Shown here: one piece after another, positions 47,682-59,290 of the stretch
Layout: each line of letters begins with the position of its first letter
Position numbering within the stretch: the first letter of the stretch is position 1
Assembly (NCBI GenBank): GCA_026545765.1
Contig: JAIFAC010000124.1
Location: 108,749 to 172,748 of the forward strand
Direction: 5' to 3'
From: Plantago major
Taxonomy: Eukaryota > Streptophyta > Magnoliopsida > Lamiales > Plantaginaceae
Length of the DNA stretch: 64,000 bases
Notes under the pieces: generated by a model
What the model was told of the DNA's origin: nothing
What the model saw: the letters and a program-made list of their open reading frames with translations, nothing else
The model's database searches: none
Made by a program: the position numbers and the translations under genes

Positions 47682-48942
47682 ATGAAAGCTATGTCAATGT
47701 TGGGTAGCTCATCATATGCACCACAAGAGATTCATGTTCTATATGTTGATGACGATAATGATGATGAAAATGTAATAAAGGACAAGTTTGCATACTTCTC
47801 TTGCAAAGGTATACACGCATTTTGTATGTTTTCATTAGCATCTTATAGATTTCAGTGCTTTTGAAACCTGTTGGATATCTCAAACATCTGAGACTGCTGT
47901 TTTTACTCAGTGTGTTAATTTCTTATTTTCAGTGACAATAGTAAATCTGGCCTCCACAGCTCTAGCAATGCTATCAAAAGGGAAGCATCAATTTGATCTT
48001 GTGGTGGAAAATATTCACTCTCCTGACTCCTACGGGTTCATACTTCTACAGGATGCTACTAAAATGGATTTGCCTGTTATATGTGAGTATAACTTTGAAT
48101 ATTATATAATTTTTGGATTTTAAAATTTTGAGAAATATAAACATATTGTCCAGTGAATTAAAAGAACAAATACTTTAGATTTACCTTATTTATGGTCCAT
48201 CAATGTAGTGTTGACAGAAGAAGATGATCCTGTGCTAATAACAAGGGGAATAAAAGAGGGGGCTCTTTTCTGTATCCAGAAGCCTGTCACATTGGAACAA
48301 ATAAAATACCTATGGCAACATGTTTTAAGAGAGAAGATGCGCAAACCTAAAGAAAATGAAAGACTCGAAGGATTGATGGGGCCATACGAGTGTTTGAACA
48401 ATGGGACTTATAACAAGGTTGAACAAAAGGCTACATCTGCTAAAAAAACAAGAACCCAAAGAAATTCAAATAATGGTGGCCAAAGTAGTTTGCAGAATCA
48501 TGTTGTCATCCAACCTGGAATGAATTATTGCATTGAGTGGACCGAGAGCCTACACGGAATATTTATGGATGCGGTCAGACAACTTGGAGAAGGAAGTAAG
48601 TATATCTTTTATCTTTTTCTACATGATGTAAGTAGTAAGTACTTTGATCATATTGTACTTATATTATGTATCCTATGAATGTTACCCAATTGTTTGTGTC
48701 AAATATAAATATAGGATGCTATCCAAAAGATATCCTTGAATTAATGAACGTGCCCGCCCTTACAAGAATGCATGTGGCGAGCCATCTCCAGGTATGTTTA
48801 TATTTCTTATGTTGAGTATATAACTCAAACAATCCTATGATATCCTCTCATAAACTAAATTTGTATTTACTTGTTGTAGAAATGTCGGACTGGAGATTGG
48901 CAATTACACAATAAAAGAAAACGTGATGCAAATTCGAACTAA
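47682..48942 (+). CDS. Type-B response-regulator-like protein (pseudo-receiver plus GARP domain), gene 1
   Basis: Five exons fit GT-AG splicing and keep one frame: 47682-47808, 47933-48082, 48209-48595, 48715-48791 and 48880-48942, giving about 267 residues. Exons 1-3 encode a CheY-like receiver: VLYVDDDNDD acidic pocket, VILLTEED strand, conserved Lys in CIQKPVTLEQ. The phospho-acceptor position is Asn (VVENIHSPDS against the usual ISDVHMPDM). Exons 3-5 encode a GARP/Myb-like domain: IEWTESLHGIFMDAVRQLG, YPKDILELMNV, TRMHVASHLQKCR. Type-B regulators act in the nucleus as cytokinin-response transcription factors after His-Asp phosphotransfer; this one probably cannot be phosphorylated there. 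The protein is short because the frame stops soon after the GARP domain. The ATG is chosen because it precedes the receiver by a normal distance. Confidence 0.8.
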
Positions 48943-48965
48943 AGGAAACAACCCAACAAGTTAAC

Positions 48966-49346
48966 ATGTCTCCGGCAAAATCAAGAAGATTTGGAGCTAT
49001 GCCTAGCCTTGACATTAGTCCGGAAACTGAACCCAATGAACAAGATTATTGTGCAAAAAATAGTAAGGTCCTCAAAGAAAATTCGAAAATGGCAAACAAC
49101 TCCCAAGTTCAAAAAAATGAACATGACCACTCTCAAGGATCCAAGAAAAAAGATGATTCTCAAGGTCAAGTTGGACGGGAAAATTGTGGAAATACCACAG
49201 TTGACGCTCGCAATGCTGATACGACAATGAAAAGCAGTCTCCGTGGTGAATGTTCCCAAGTTCACCTCAATCATGAACAAGATCGTTCTCAAGGTCACCA
49301 GAGTGGTGCAAGCACAAATACTTCTGAGAATAAAGGAAGTTCATGA
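48966..49346 (+). CDS. C-terminal segment of gene 1, out of frame with its GARP exon
   Basis: An open stretch of 126 codons begins MSPAKSRRFGAMPSLDI. Copy 2 has the matching IPPARSRRFGTMPRLEI in frame with its exon 5, so this segment was once the C-terminal tail of the same protein. In gene 1 it lies two bases out of register with the GARP exon and after an in-frame stop (48940-48942). This fits a small insertion or deletion, or a sequencing error, between 48900 and 48965. The tail is hydrophilic, rich in Asn, Ser, Gln and Lys, with repeated SQG and SQ dipeptides and no recognised domain. Independent translation is unlikely. Confidence 0.55.
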   Translation: MSPAKSRRFGAMPSLDISPETEPNEQDYCAKNSKVLKENSKMANNSQVQKNEHDHSQGSKKKDDSQGQVGRENCGNTTVDARNADTTMKSSLRGECSQVHLNHEQDRSQGHQSGASTNTSENKGSS

Positions 49347-49680
49347 ACTGAATCCTAGCCAGGTTCTTTATGCATCAACGTGCATGCTTAATGCAAAACA
49401 AAACTGGTGCGATTATCAATATACATGCGTACTTGGTAAAAGTTATCAATGTAAATTGATGTATTGTTTCTCATATTTGCAGATTTCTATATTGTCACCG
49501 GAAAACAACTGTTCAATGGAGCCATCATCATCAAAGTTCAGCATAAGGCAGCAAATGTGGATGCAAGTTCCTAATAATCAGTCTTATTTTTATTTTATTT
49601 TGAGTGAATTAGTTGTGTAATAAAGATGTAGAAAGCTCATTTCTACAAAAGACTTTGGATTTCTATGTTTTACTGTATGT
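49347..49680 (+). other. 3' UTR of gene 1, with probable intron and poly(A) signal
   Basis: A GT donor at 49363 after CCTAGCCAG and an AG acceptor at 49481-49482 after a T-rich run suggest a 3'-UTR intron. AATAAAGATGTAGAA at 49619-49633 is shared with copy 2 at 59230-59244 and fits a polyadenylation region. Confidence 0.5.
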
Positions 49681-50921
49681 CATGAAACATCTTTATTTTA
49701 AAACTGATAGAATAATGATAGTTTCTTAGTATTCTGTTTTCTGGAAGGTTGGAAAATGTAAACTAGACAAAAATATTGGTGTGTTTTGTAACTCAAGTCG
49801 TGTATTTCGAGCATTTTATTGCTCTACCTATCAGTTTAATAATTTTGCTCTTCAAAAAAATAATGTTCTTTTGTGATTGTTCATTGTTGCACACAAACTT
49901 ATAGTGGTTCCGGAGGATGGCATAATTCCATTACTAGTCCACTTTGCCTGCTGCACTTACTGATTCAATAATACTGAGTTGTCTTATAAAATTCCACAGT
50001 TTACAACTCGGAATAGCAAAAACAAGATCTTAATATTCTAATACCTATCTCATTTTGCAAATATTCACTATGAGAACACCTCCATTTACTTTGCAAGAAC
50101 AACCTCTTTCAAACGGGTAAACCACATGCTACTCTGTTGATATCAGTGTGTTTGTTTAATTTAAACCTGTGAAAATTGACTTTTGTTCTATCCTTGGAGT
50201 ATTAGAACTAAGGTTAAAGACTAGAGACTTTGAATTCTAAAGCTTTGGTTATTATGGAATTCTTGGCTCTGGAACTAACTCTTGTGTTTGAATATTTCGT
50301 GATTGCTTGAATGTAGTGAATTTCAGATGTCTTCTTCAAAGTGTCCTGAGTGAGGTGTGTATAGATTTTGCATAAATTCAAACATTCAAGACTCATACAT
50401 GTTTCCTTTGGAGAGAAGTTTATTTGCAACAGTCTATATACCTAGGATGTCTTACGGCTACTAACTGCACAATTTCCTCAAAATGCGTTGAATGCCTTAG
50501 TTTAATGTTGAAAATCAATTTGCATCGTCCTTTTAATTAATTCCCTTAAGAAATCCAGTCTGATGCTACCTTTCTTCCAAAGTATGATACCACTCTTCAT
50601 TCTTTAGTTTGATACACACCTAAGACATTAAGACCCCTCAAAATTTCTCAAATTACATATTTGTAAATTGTAAGAAATAACTAAATGCAAAACTACATGT
50701 TTCTCTAGCTTTTTATTCTTTTTTTTCTTCTTCATTGAGATTATTTCTTCTTCTTCTACATCTATTTGCTTTTCCCTTTTGCTCAATGGAGGTCTTGAAA
50801 TTTATCCACCAATTAATTGCGGAGCACAGCCCCCAGATCGGAAGTTTTACATGCTCAATATTGGAGCTTAACAATACAGGCATTGCAACCCTGTCACCTA
50901 AAAGCTCATTCTTGGTCGTAC
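49681..50921. other. Spacer, no recognised gene
   Basis: AT-rich sequence with short open stretches only. Nothing recognised on either strand. Confidence 0.45.
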
Positions 50922-50930
50922 TTAGCTTTA

Positions 50931-51896
50931 GGGGAAAATTTTAAAAATATATCGTAGAGTGAGACAGATCTAGTTTATATACTCTTCAATGGCTTTGTCT
51001 ATTTTATATACTGTATGAAGGCTACGTGTTCATTTCATATACTCCGTTAAGTTTTTTAAACAGAAACGGAGAGTGAGATACACACGCCGTCCATTTTATA
51101 CACCGCTCATTTAATCTGGATTATTATTTTTTAAAAATTCAAGAAAAAAGTTTAAAATCATTAAAAAACACAAAAAAATATCGGGGACACGTGTTAACTC
51201 CCCTTAATAATTATAATTTATAAAAAAACATTTCATATAATAATAATAATAATCTAAGTTTCGGATTAAACTAAAATATCATAATATGTGTAATTATAAA
51301 GATATATTTTCATAAGGTACGTATAACAAAATTAACGTACAAATGTCGTGGTGAAATTAAGTTTTTTAACATTTTTTTTTATGGTCTATCTTTTGTTACT
51401 TTGTATTTTACAAGTATTGCTAAATTCTTAATATTTCGTTATTTATTGCTTAATAAAAGAATCAATATTGATAATAAAATTTCATGTTTTAAATCTTTTC
51501 TATCATTTAGTTTTCATATTTATTCCTGAGATAATTTTTTGAATTTTTCTAAATTATTTTTATATTTTTATTTTAATTTTTTTCAGAATTATTATGGTGC
51601 TGAGATGTGTCCCAATAATTTTCTAGAAATTTTTATGTCTTTTTTTTTAAAATTTTTGAATTTATTTTTTTATTTTCATTTTAAAAACCTTAGATTAAAC
51701 GAGAAGCTGACATGTGTCAGCGGTATATAAAATAGATGGTGCGTGTATCTCACTCACGATTTTCGTTAAAAAAACGTAACGGAGTATATGAAATGGACGT
51801 GTAGTCTTCATATGGTATATAAAATGGACAGAGTCATTGAGCAGTATATAAAATGTATATGTCTCACTCTACAGTATATTTTTTAAAATTTTCCCC
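50931..51896. mobile_element. Non-autonomous Mutator-like element 1
   Basis: A 966-bp element with long terminal inverted repeats of at least 130 bases: GGGGAAAATTTTAAAAATAT at the left, its complement AAAATTTTCCCC at the right. Matching internal blocks include GAGTGAGACA / TGTCTCACTC and TTCATATACTCCGTTA / TAACGGAGTATATGAA. The 9-bp duplication TTAGCTTTA flanks it (50922-50930 and 51897-51905). Long inverted repeats with 9-bp duplications are the mark of Mutator elements. The very AT-rich middle has no transposase. Confidence 0.9.
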
Positions 51897-53060
51897 TTAG
51901 CTTTACAGATCTGACCGTGTATATGCTTTTTGGCTATGTAAAAAAGAAAGAAATTTGAAATGGTTGAGGAAGAGTAATTTCATTTGGCAAACACAAATTT
52001 CAGGTTAAATATAAAATTGTTTAAATAAAAAAAGATGAGTTTGAATAATTTCAATCAAGAGAAATCAGGGTTATGAGGTAAAAAAAAAAAAAATTTGTGT
52101 ACTACAATGAGACAGTGCCAGTTAGGTACACTAGAACGACTATGTCCAATTTAGGTACATTACAACAACATCTGTCCAATTGAGGTACTCCGGGCAATTT
52201 TTCGGCATTGACTCGATTTTGACCGGCGAATTTGACTTTTTTTCCAAATTATTAGGACACGTGTCAAGCTCATATTAATTTTAGATTTTAAAAAAAATCG
52301 TAAAAGCATTTTTAATCATTCAGAAAAATATATAAAAATAAGAAAATTAATTATCAATTATAAAACATAAAATATCAAAAATAAAATTATTTTATTCTAA
52401 AATATTATATAAAAAACAATTCAAAAGGGTTTTTAATTTAAAAAAAATTGTAAAAATATTTTTAATAGTCATAAAAATATATATAAATTATGGTCCAAAT
52501 TTTGGTAGGGAAGCCCAAATTTATTGTTAATTAAGTATGGATATGTGAATTTGGAGGTTAGGATTCATCTCAATTGTGGGTAATTGTTACATAGAATGAA
52601 CATTTCATTATGTCGAATTTTTTAGTCTTTTATTATTTAGTTTTTTATTAATTTAAAAATCAAAATTTGTTTTATTTATATTATATTTTTAATATTTAAT
52701 AATTTTAAATTACCTTTCTTATTTACATATTTTTTTTGATTATTAAAAACTATTTTTACAATTTTTTTAAAATTTAAACATTTTGAATTTTTTATTATTT
52801 TTAGAAATAAATGAATTTTATTTTATTTTTGATATTTTATAAATTTTAATTACTTTTCTTATTTTCATATATTTTTTTGAATTATTAAAAATGCTTTTAC
52901 GATTTCTTTTTAATTTAAAATTCAGAATTAATATGAGCTTGACGCGTGTCCTGATATTTTGCAAAAAAAAAAACAAATTACGATCAAAATCAAGTCAATG
53001 CGGAAAATTGCCGAGTACTTAATTGACATGTGTTGTTGTAATGTACCTAAATTGGACATA

Positions 53061-55273
53061 CACTACAACAAAAGTGAGTATTAGTCACACTTCATCTTGT
53101 GGCATTTTAATTGAAATGTGAGTAAATATAAAAGCGTGACATTTTGGAATGAGGTAGGATTTAGTAACACTTAAACATGTAACATTCCTAATGAAATGTC
53201 AGTAAAGTATACATTTGTAATATTTTAAGAAAATTTCACTAGATCCTTTTCATAAATTTATGTAAATTATTATATGTTAAAATTGTCTAATTGATAAGGT
53301 GACATTTATTTGGTGTAAATTATTTAGGTGACACTAACTTCACGTTGAGGAAATATAATGACATTATAAATTAAGGCTTCATTTGGTTTGAGGAAAATGG
53401 GGAAAAGAAAAATAAGGAAAATAAGATTTTCCTAAAAATGTGCGAAAACAACTTTTCTTATTTAGTGGAGATATACATGCTTGATATAGATTTTCATAAA
53501 TTTTCCAAAGATTTCCTCGTAACTAGGGGTGTACACGGTAAGTGCGGCTTTACCAAATATTCAACCGACCCACCTATAGCGGTGGATAAAATATTGAACC
53601 ATGGTGAACAATTTATCAAACCACTATGGTGGGTTGACATTTAAGCCGGTGAATGGCGGGTGGATGGCGGGCGGGTTCAACGTATAAAATAAAATGATAT
53701 AATATGTTCGAACAAGATGAATATAAGTTCCAATACGAAATAAAATACTCCATAAGCAAGTACAATCACCATACATATGTATAATTTCTATGTTGTGTGA
53801 AATTGGAATGAGGTCATATACTCATATTAATTCTTATTTCTTATATTTACTATATAATTATATAATAAAAATAAAAAATATATAATTTACATGGGCGGTG
53901 GGTCGGTGGGTGGCGGGTGATTTACCGCACTCAAGGGTGATTAAATTTTCGATCCACGGTGGATATTTTAAAAATTTCAACCAGGGTAATGGTTTATGCG
54001 GCCAGGCGGATTTTTTTTTATGTACAAATTACTCGAATTACCAAAGTGAAACAATATTTTCTCACATTTTTTTTCTTTTCCTCATTTCTCTCAAACCAAA
54101 TGAAGCCCAAGTTCTAAATGGGCTCAAGGTTAGATTTAACTAGTCTTTATTTCTAAGCCCCTAGGTTTTAATTAATATACTAATCCTTCATATTAGCACT
54201 TAGCAAGTGGGACGGCACAAGTATACAACGTCCATGGCGGCACCAACTGAGTGACTTCAATACTTGGGTGAGGTATGTAGGACTCTACTTGTTGCTGATC
54301 CTAGAAGGTGCGAGCCGGAGAAGTTTGGTGGTCGTCGTGGTTCGAGACCTAAAATTTTTGAATCCTACCAATTTACCATTGAGATTATATTGAGCTGATG
54401 ATAATTACTAGTACCTTTTCTTTTTCTTTTTTTTGCTTAAACTGTTTAATAATTTGTGACTTTGTCATGCTGAATTTGGATCTTTATTCTGGTTTATGCT
54501 TATGATCATTTGATAGTTCAGGTAGAAATTATTAATGTATTATCAGTTTGTTCAAATAAAAGGGGACTACCTTGATCGGAAGCGAGCTGCGGATCGGGGA
54601 CTTACGGTAGCATGATAGTGGCAGAGTCCAGGTTGACCGCTCGAGGACAGAAGTACGCGAAGGCGATGATATCACACAGAGCAAATCACATATTTATTGA
54701 GACAACATTGAAGGAATCGTTGTTTACTCTAATGAAAATTTCAAATGTAAATTATTGTTCAATTTGTATATACTCAAACTAATGGATTTTAATGCATTGT
54801 AATTTTCAATTAGCCAAAAGAATTTACATTTGATTTTTGAAGTTGCATTTTACTAAACAGTCTACCGGCATTTTAATATGTTAGGTTAACAAATTCGGTG
54901 ACACCTTTGGTTGCCACTAATTGGAGAATGTGAGCCATCGTGAAATGTCATTGATCAAGAGCTACCATGTCACTTTAAAGTGATACAAAAAGCTCAACTA
55001 TGACTTTGCGAAGTGTTAGAGAATTGAGCAACAATGACACTTTTAAATGCAATTATATTGACCTACAATGACACTTCTAAGCGTTGGTTTAACTAGATAA
55101 TTTGACTTTAATTTGAAAAAATGCCATTGTTGGATTAATTAGTAACACTATACAATTAGTCACACGCCTTGAAGTGACACTTGCTAAAACATGTCATTAA
55201 AATTCAAATTGTCTCTCAAAACAACAATCAATAACGCTTTTCAATGTCATCAAATAACAGTTTTGTTGTAGTG
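53061..55273. mobile_element. Non-autonomous CACTA-type element
   Basis: Ends are CACTACAACAAAA and TTTTGTTGTAGTG, with a 3-bp duplication ATA (53058-53060 and 55274-55276), as for the CACTA (En/Spm) superfamily. Subterminal zones contain many copies of a short motif related to TGACATTT or AATGACACTT on both strands (53090-53350 and 54900-55260), the usual transposase-binding arrangement. No transposase ORF is visible. It holds a nested inverted-repeat element and two GC-rich patches (54200-54340, 54570-54680). Confidence 0.85.
53372..54107. mobile_element. Inverted-repeat element nested in the CACTA-type element
   Basis: GGCTTCATTTGGTTTGAGG at 53372 is mirrored by CTCTCAAACCAAATGAAGCC ending at about 54107, with further pairing inward (GGAAAAGAAAAA against TTTTTTTCTTTTCC). 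A clear target duplication was not found, so the superfamily is open (PIF/Harbinger or hAT possible). Its interior has a GGCGGGTGG-rich stretch and AGGGGTGTACACGG, often seen in hAT-type repeats. Confidence 0.6.
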
Positions 55274-55348
55274 ATAGTCATTCTAGTGTACCTAAACTGG
55301 CACTGTCTCATTGTAGTGTACTCAAAAAAAAAAATTACCAGAGAAATC

Positions 55349-56684
55349 AAATATGTCATTGTAAACACAAAAAATCATTGAGGTACTAGGTGTAATACAT
55401 AGTAAAATGGGACTTGTTCTGTGGTAAATGGATTCTTCAATATACCCAAAATGTATTACTTCTTTTGTATTTAGTTTTCCCAGATCCTTATCAATTTTAT
55501 GAAATATTTATATAATATTCTATTTGTTATTAACTTTGGTAAATACTTTCATAATTTTTTTTTCCTTTTTCATATGTTTCAATCTTTTTGAGATGATACA
55601 TTACTTGCATATTTTGACTTTCGGTGTACTGAAATGACAAATACATTTTAAGTGTTCATAAAATTGACCAACGACATGAGCAAAAGTCAAACTTTTGTGC
55701 GGATGCATAAAATTTAAAAAAAAAAAAACTCACCCCTCCTAGATGACCTAGTTTGAACAATTACAAATGGTTCCAAAATTTTTGTAATGTGCTTTGAAAC
55801 TATAATTAATAATTACATGTACCCTAGAATGGGTTTGGATGTAATTGTTCAACGTTTTATTTTACTTTTTTAGCGCTTCTGGGTGTGTGGATGTATTTAT
55901 TTAAACCGTGGGTACTAATATGTAATTGAGCCAAACAATAGGGAGTGGTGTATGTAATTTTCCCTCCGGGTGTAATTAAAACAGTTTCGATATTATTTTG
56001 TAATTGTTGAAAATCCATGAGCAAATGTGAAATGAAATTGTTTAGCATGATGTTATAGGAGTATATCATTTTCCCATATAAAATCTTAAAAGATGTTTGG
56101 ATGAAATTATTGATTTTTTATGTATAGTACGTATGGTGTTAAATCAAGATCAACTATTTTGATATATAGCACATGTGGTGTTAATATACATGTGTTTGAT
56201 CTCAATATAATAAAAGTTTCTCTCGATTTAACACACATATATTATGAATGTAATTACATTTGGTACATATTTGTTCAAATTTTGAAGTAATATATAGGTG
56301 ATAGTTTTTCTATTGTTTTGACTAAAAATATGATAGTAACTTTTATATATGGCATGAAAGTAGTTTACATTTATGTGCATAAGCATGTGGTCCAAACTTA
56401 CTCAAATTCTAAAGATTTAAGAATACTTTACTAAAATATTATTAAAAGTGAAATTATATTTATTTCAAAAGGATATAGTTTTACCAAATCATGTATAGTT
56501 TGAATAACTTTTCTACATAAAATTATGAATATTAATATAACTTGTACAAAATCAACCAACAAAGACCTAAAAGATGACTATAAAGTTGTGCCAAAATATG
56601 ACCTTGAACTTTTACATCCAAAATATTAGAAAGTTGACATAATCTTATAATAAATTAATAATTATATTATACATGAAATTTTTG
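55349..56684. other. Spacer upstream of response-regulator-like copy 2
   Basis: No gene recognised. From about 56455 it resembles the upstream region of gene 1 (ATTTCAAAAGGATAT; ACATCCAAAATATTAG), marking the left part of the duplicated unit. Confidence 0.5.
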
Positions 56685-56845
56685 TATAAATACTACATAC
56701 TCTACTCATCCTGGATGTATGTTTTCTCCCTATAAAATATTGTACACTCTACCATTTCTCTCTCTCTCTCTATTTTATTTCTTTATAGAGTCTCATAATC
56801 AGGCAAGAAGTGTGGCGGTTCTTTTAGTTAGAATACGTAACAAGT
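56685..56845 (+). promoter_or_regulatory. Core promoter of response-regulator-like copy 2
   Basis: TATAAATACTACATACTC at 56685-56702 is the counterpart of gene 1's 47520-47537 block, again about 160 bases before the start codon. A (CT)n tract lies in the leader (56757-56771). Confidence 0.55.
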
Positions 56846-58768
56846 ATGGATGTCATGTGGGGATCGACTATTCCACAATATGTACCGCAAAGCTTCATGT
56901 ATTATATGTCGATCATGATAGTACCTATGATGATTTATTGAAAGACATGTTTGCATACTTCTCTTGTGAAGGTATAAGTGCATCTTTATCATTGATCATA
57001 GGAGAGAAGATATGATATGATATGATATGGTAAATATAAATATCGAGTTACATCATCCGTAGAAACATGCTAACTCATTTTTATAGGTGATTTTTATTTA
57101 TTGACTCACTTGGATTGTCATTTTGTTTTCAGTGACGATAGTGAAGCTTGCCTCCACGGCTCTAGCAATACTATCAAAAGAGAACCGGCATTTTGATCTT
57201 GTGATGGAAAACATTGACTCACCTGATTCATATGGGCTCACACTTCTTCAATATGCTACAAGGATGGATTTTCCTGTTATTTGTGAGTGTAACTTCTCGT
57301 TATACAATCCCATGCAACCCCCGCCCCCATGTTTTTTGCATCAATTATAAAAACTTACACTTATGACTTGCAATTTGCACATCATTCCTCCCAAGGTCCT
57401 ACAACTTGACCTCTTTATAACTACCTACAATAAAGCAAGCATGCATGTATACACACAAACACCGAACTCAAGAAGTATGTGAACACTAGCCTTAAATGAT
57501 AGCTAGGTAACCCCATAATTAGTTACATTTCAGCTTTTCATTAAGTACCTCTAATTAATCTTAATCAAGATCTAATAGGGATTGACTGATTCTTTAAAAG
57601 CTTTTTATGTACTATAATAATAAAATAGAAATAGTATAAACAAGCACATTCTTGTAAAAGTGTAAGTTTATATAGGAGAGCATATGTATATTCAAGAGAA
57701 AAGTGAAATACATGGTATATTATATGAGAGTTGTATTTTTTTTTTTTTGTAGCCTTGAATTATTGTTTAAAATACGGTGATTCAAATTTGAGAAATTATA
57801 AAAGGCAAAATTAGAAACGTATAGCATACAACTTGTGAAGCTCTATACGTCAACTAATTCTTCTTCATGGTTCCATAATCCCATAATGTAGTGTTGACGG
57901 ATGAAGATGATCATTTGATAACAATGAAAGCTATAGAAGAGGGTGCTATTTTTTGTATACGTAAGCCGGTCACGTTGGAACACATAAGGTATCTATGGCA
58001 ACATATACTAAGAGAGAACATATGGAAAATCAAGGATAATGAAAGGATCAAAGGATTAATGGCATGTCGGAGTTTCATAATCGAACCGCATGAAACTAAT
58101 CAGATCCAAAGAATACTACAAACCTATGGAAAATGTAAGATGTAAAAAAAACTCTATCATAGATGATGGAGTCAATGTGGAAGAGCACAATGTTGTTAGG
58201 TCTGGCAAGAAGGATTGGACTGAATGGACCCCAGAACTACATGGAAAATTTATGAATGCGGTCAGACAGCTAGGAGAAGGAAGTAAGTATATCTTGATCC
58301 ATCTATATACAATGTAGGGAGTAGCTATCATATCATAATGTATTTTTATTGGACATATTATCATTATAATCTATTCGGCCACATGTAGGATGTTATCCGA
58401 AAGAGATCCTTGAATTGATGAACGTGCCTTTACAAGAATGCAAGTGGCAAGTCATCTTCGTATAATTGTAGTCCTTAACCATGGAATTTCAATAATATTA
58501 TAATCATCCTCGTATAAAGTAATATCTTGTTTACAAACTGCAGAAGTGTCGATCTGGAGATTGGCAAATAAATCATCAAAGGAGACATTATCCAGGTTAT
58601 GATCCGGAGATGACTCCCCAACAATTTAACATCCCCCCAGCAAGATCAAGAAGATTTGGAACTATGCCCCGTCTAGAAATTAATCAGCAATCTAGATTCA
58701 ATGCACAAGATCATAATTCTTCAAAGAATGTGGTTGAAGTCCACAATTCTTGTACAAACCAACATTAA
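56846..58768 (+). pseudogene. Type-B response-regulator-like gene, copy 2 (decayed)
   Basis: Exons align with gene 1: 56846-56971, 57133-57282, 57892-58282, 58389-about 58455 and 58544-58768. The receiver keeps VLYVDHDS, VVENI-equivalent VMENIDSPDS (Asn at the phospho-acceptor site), LLTDEDD and CIRKPVTLEH. The GARP domain keeps WTEWTPELHGKFMNAVRQLG and YPKEILELMNV. The C-terminal tail ends KNVVEVHNSCTNQH. Compared with gene 1 there is a one-base loss near the start (about 56890), a frame change in exon 3 (between 58060 and 58150), and a four-base loss in exon 4 that also removes the SHLQ motif and its splice donor. Intron 2 is much longer (about 609 against 126 bases). No single intact product is likely. 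Confidence 0.75.
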
Positions 58769-59290
58769 TGAATGGATCTTACCATGGCTTCGCCAAATTT
58801 GGAGAGCAAGCTGGGTTTTCCTTAAATGACATGTTCATGTGTGATGCACGATATTTGATGCACAATTAGGCACGAACAATTCCACCAATAAAGGAGAGAA
58901 ACATAATGGCCAACTACAAGAATCAGCGAAGGATAATCAAATGCATCATGGACAGGTTTTTTTCTTATAGCTTCTTGTTTAAATCATAATTTATATATTG
59001 ATAGATAGACACAACTATAATTAGTCTACCCATGGTGAAGTTGATCTATGCTCATTGATGCATCATTTCTTCAAATCACCAGATAGATCGAGGGAGTCAT
59101 GAAGCATAAGGACAAAGTATGTGCCCGTGATGGAAGGCGGCGCGTGGGGAGGGGGAATGGAACATCCATGGCATGAAGTTCCGTATTTTAGCAAGTTATC
59201 AATAATGTTTTTGCATCAATAAATGTCATAATAAAGATGTAGAAGACTCAGTTCTACATAATCTTCTGAATGTATGTCATTTAACAATAT
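58769..59290 (+). other. 3' UTR of copy 2 with matching intron and poly(A) signal
   Basis: A GT donor at 58956 after ATGGACAG and an AG acceptor at 59091-59092 parallel the 3'-UTR intron of gene 1. AATAAAGATGTAGAAGACTC at 59230 corresponds to gene 1's 49619 block. Confidence 0.45.

Larger units (their letters stand above)
52067..55339. mobile_element. Non-autonomous Mutator-like element 2, split by a CACTA-type element
   Basis: Long inverted repeats: CTACAATGAGACAGTGCCAG at the left, CTGGCACTGTCTCATTGTAG-type sequence at the right, extending through AGGTACATTACAACAACA and GGACACGTGTCAAGCTCAT with their complements near 53030 and 52935. AGAGAAATC flanks it (52058-52066 and 55340-55348), a 9-bp duplication. 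The right inverted repeat is interrupted by the CACTA-type element at 53061-55273. Without it the element is about 1.06 kb, similar in design to element 1, including a GACACGTGT motif inside each repeat. No transposase. Confidence 0.83.

Noticed and set aside
53527-53990. Complete hAT element beginning AGGGGTGTACACGG
   Set aside because: No matching inverted end or 8-bp duplication was found; it is left as interior sequence of the inverted-repeat element.
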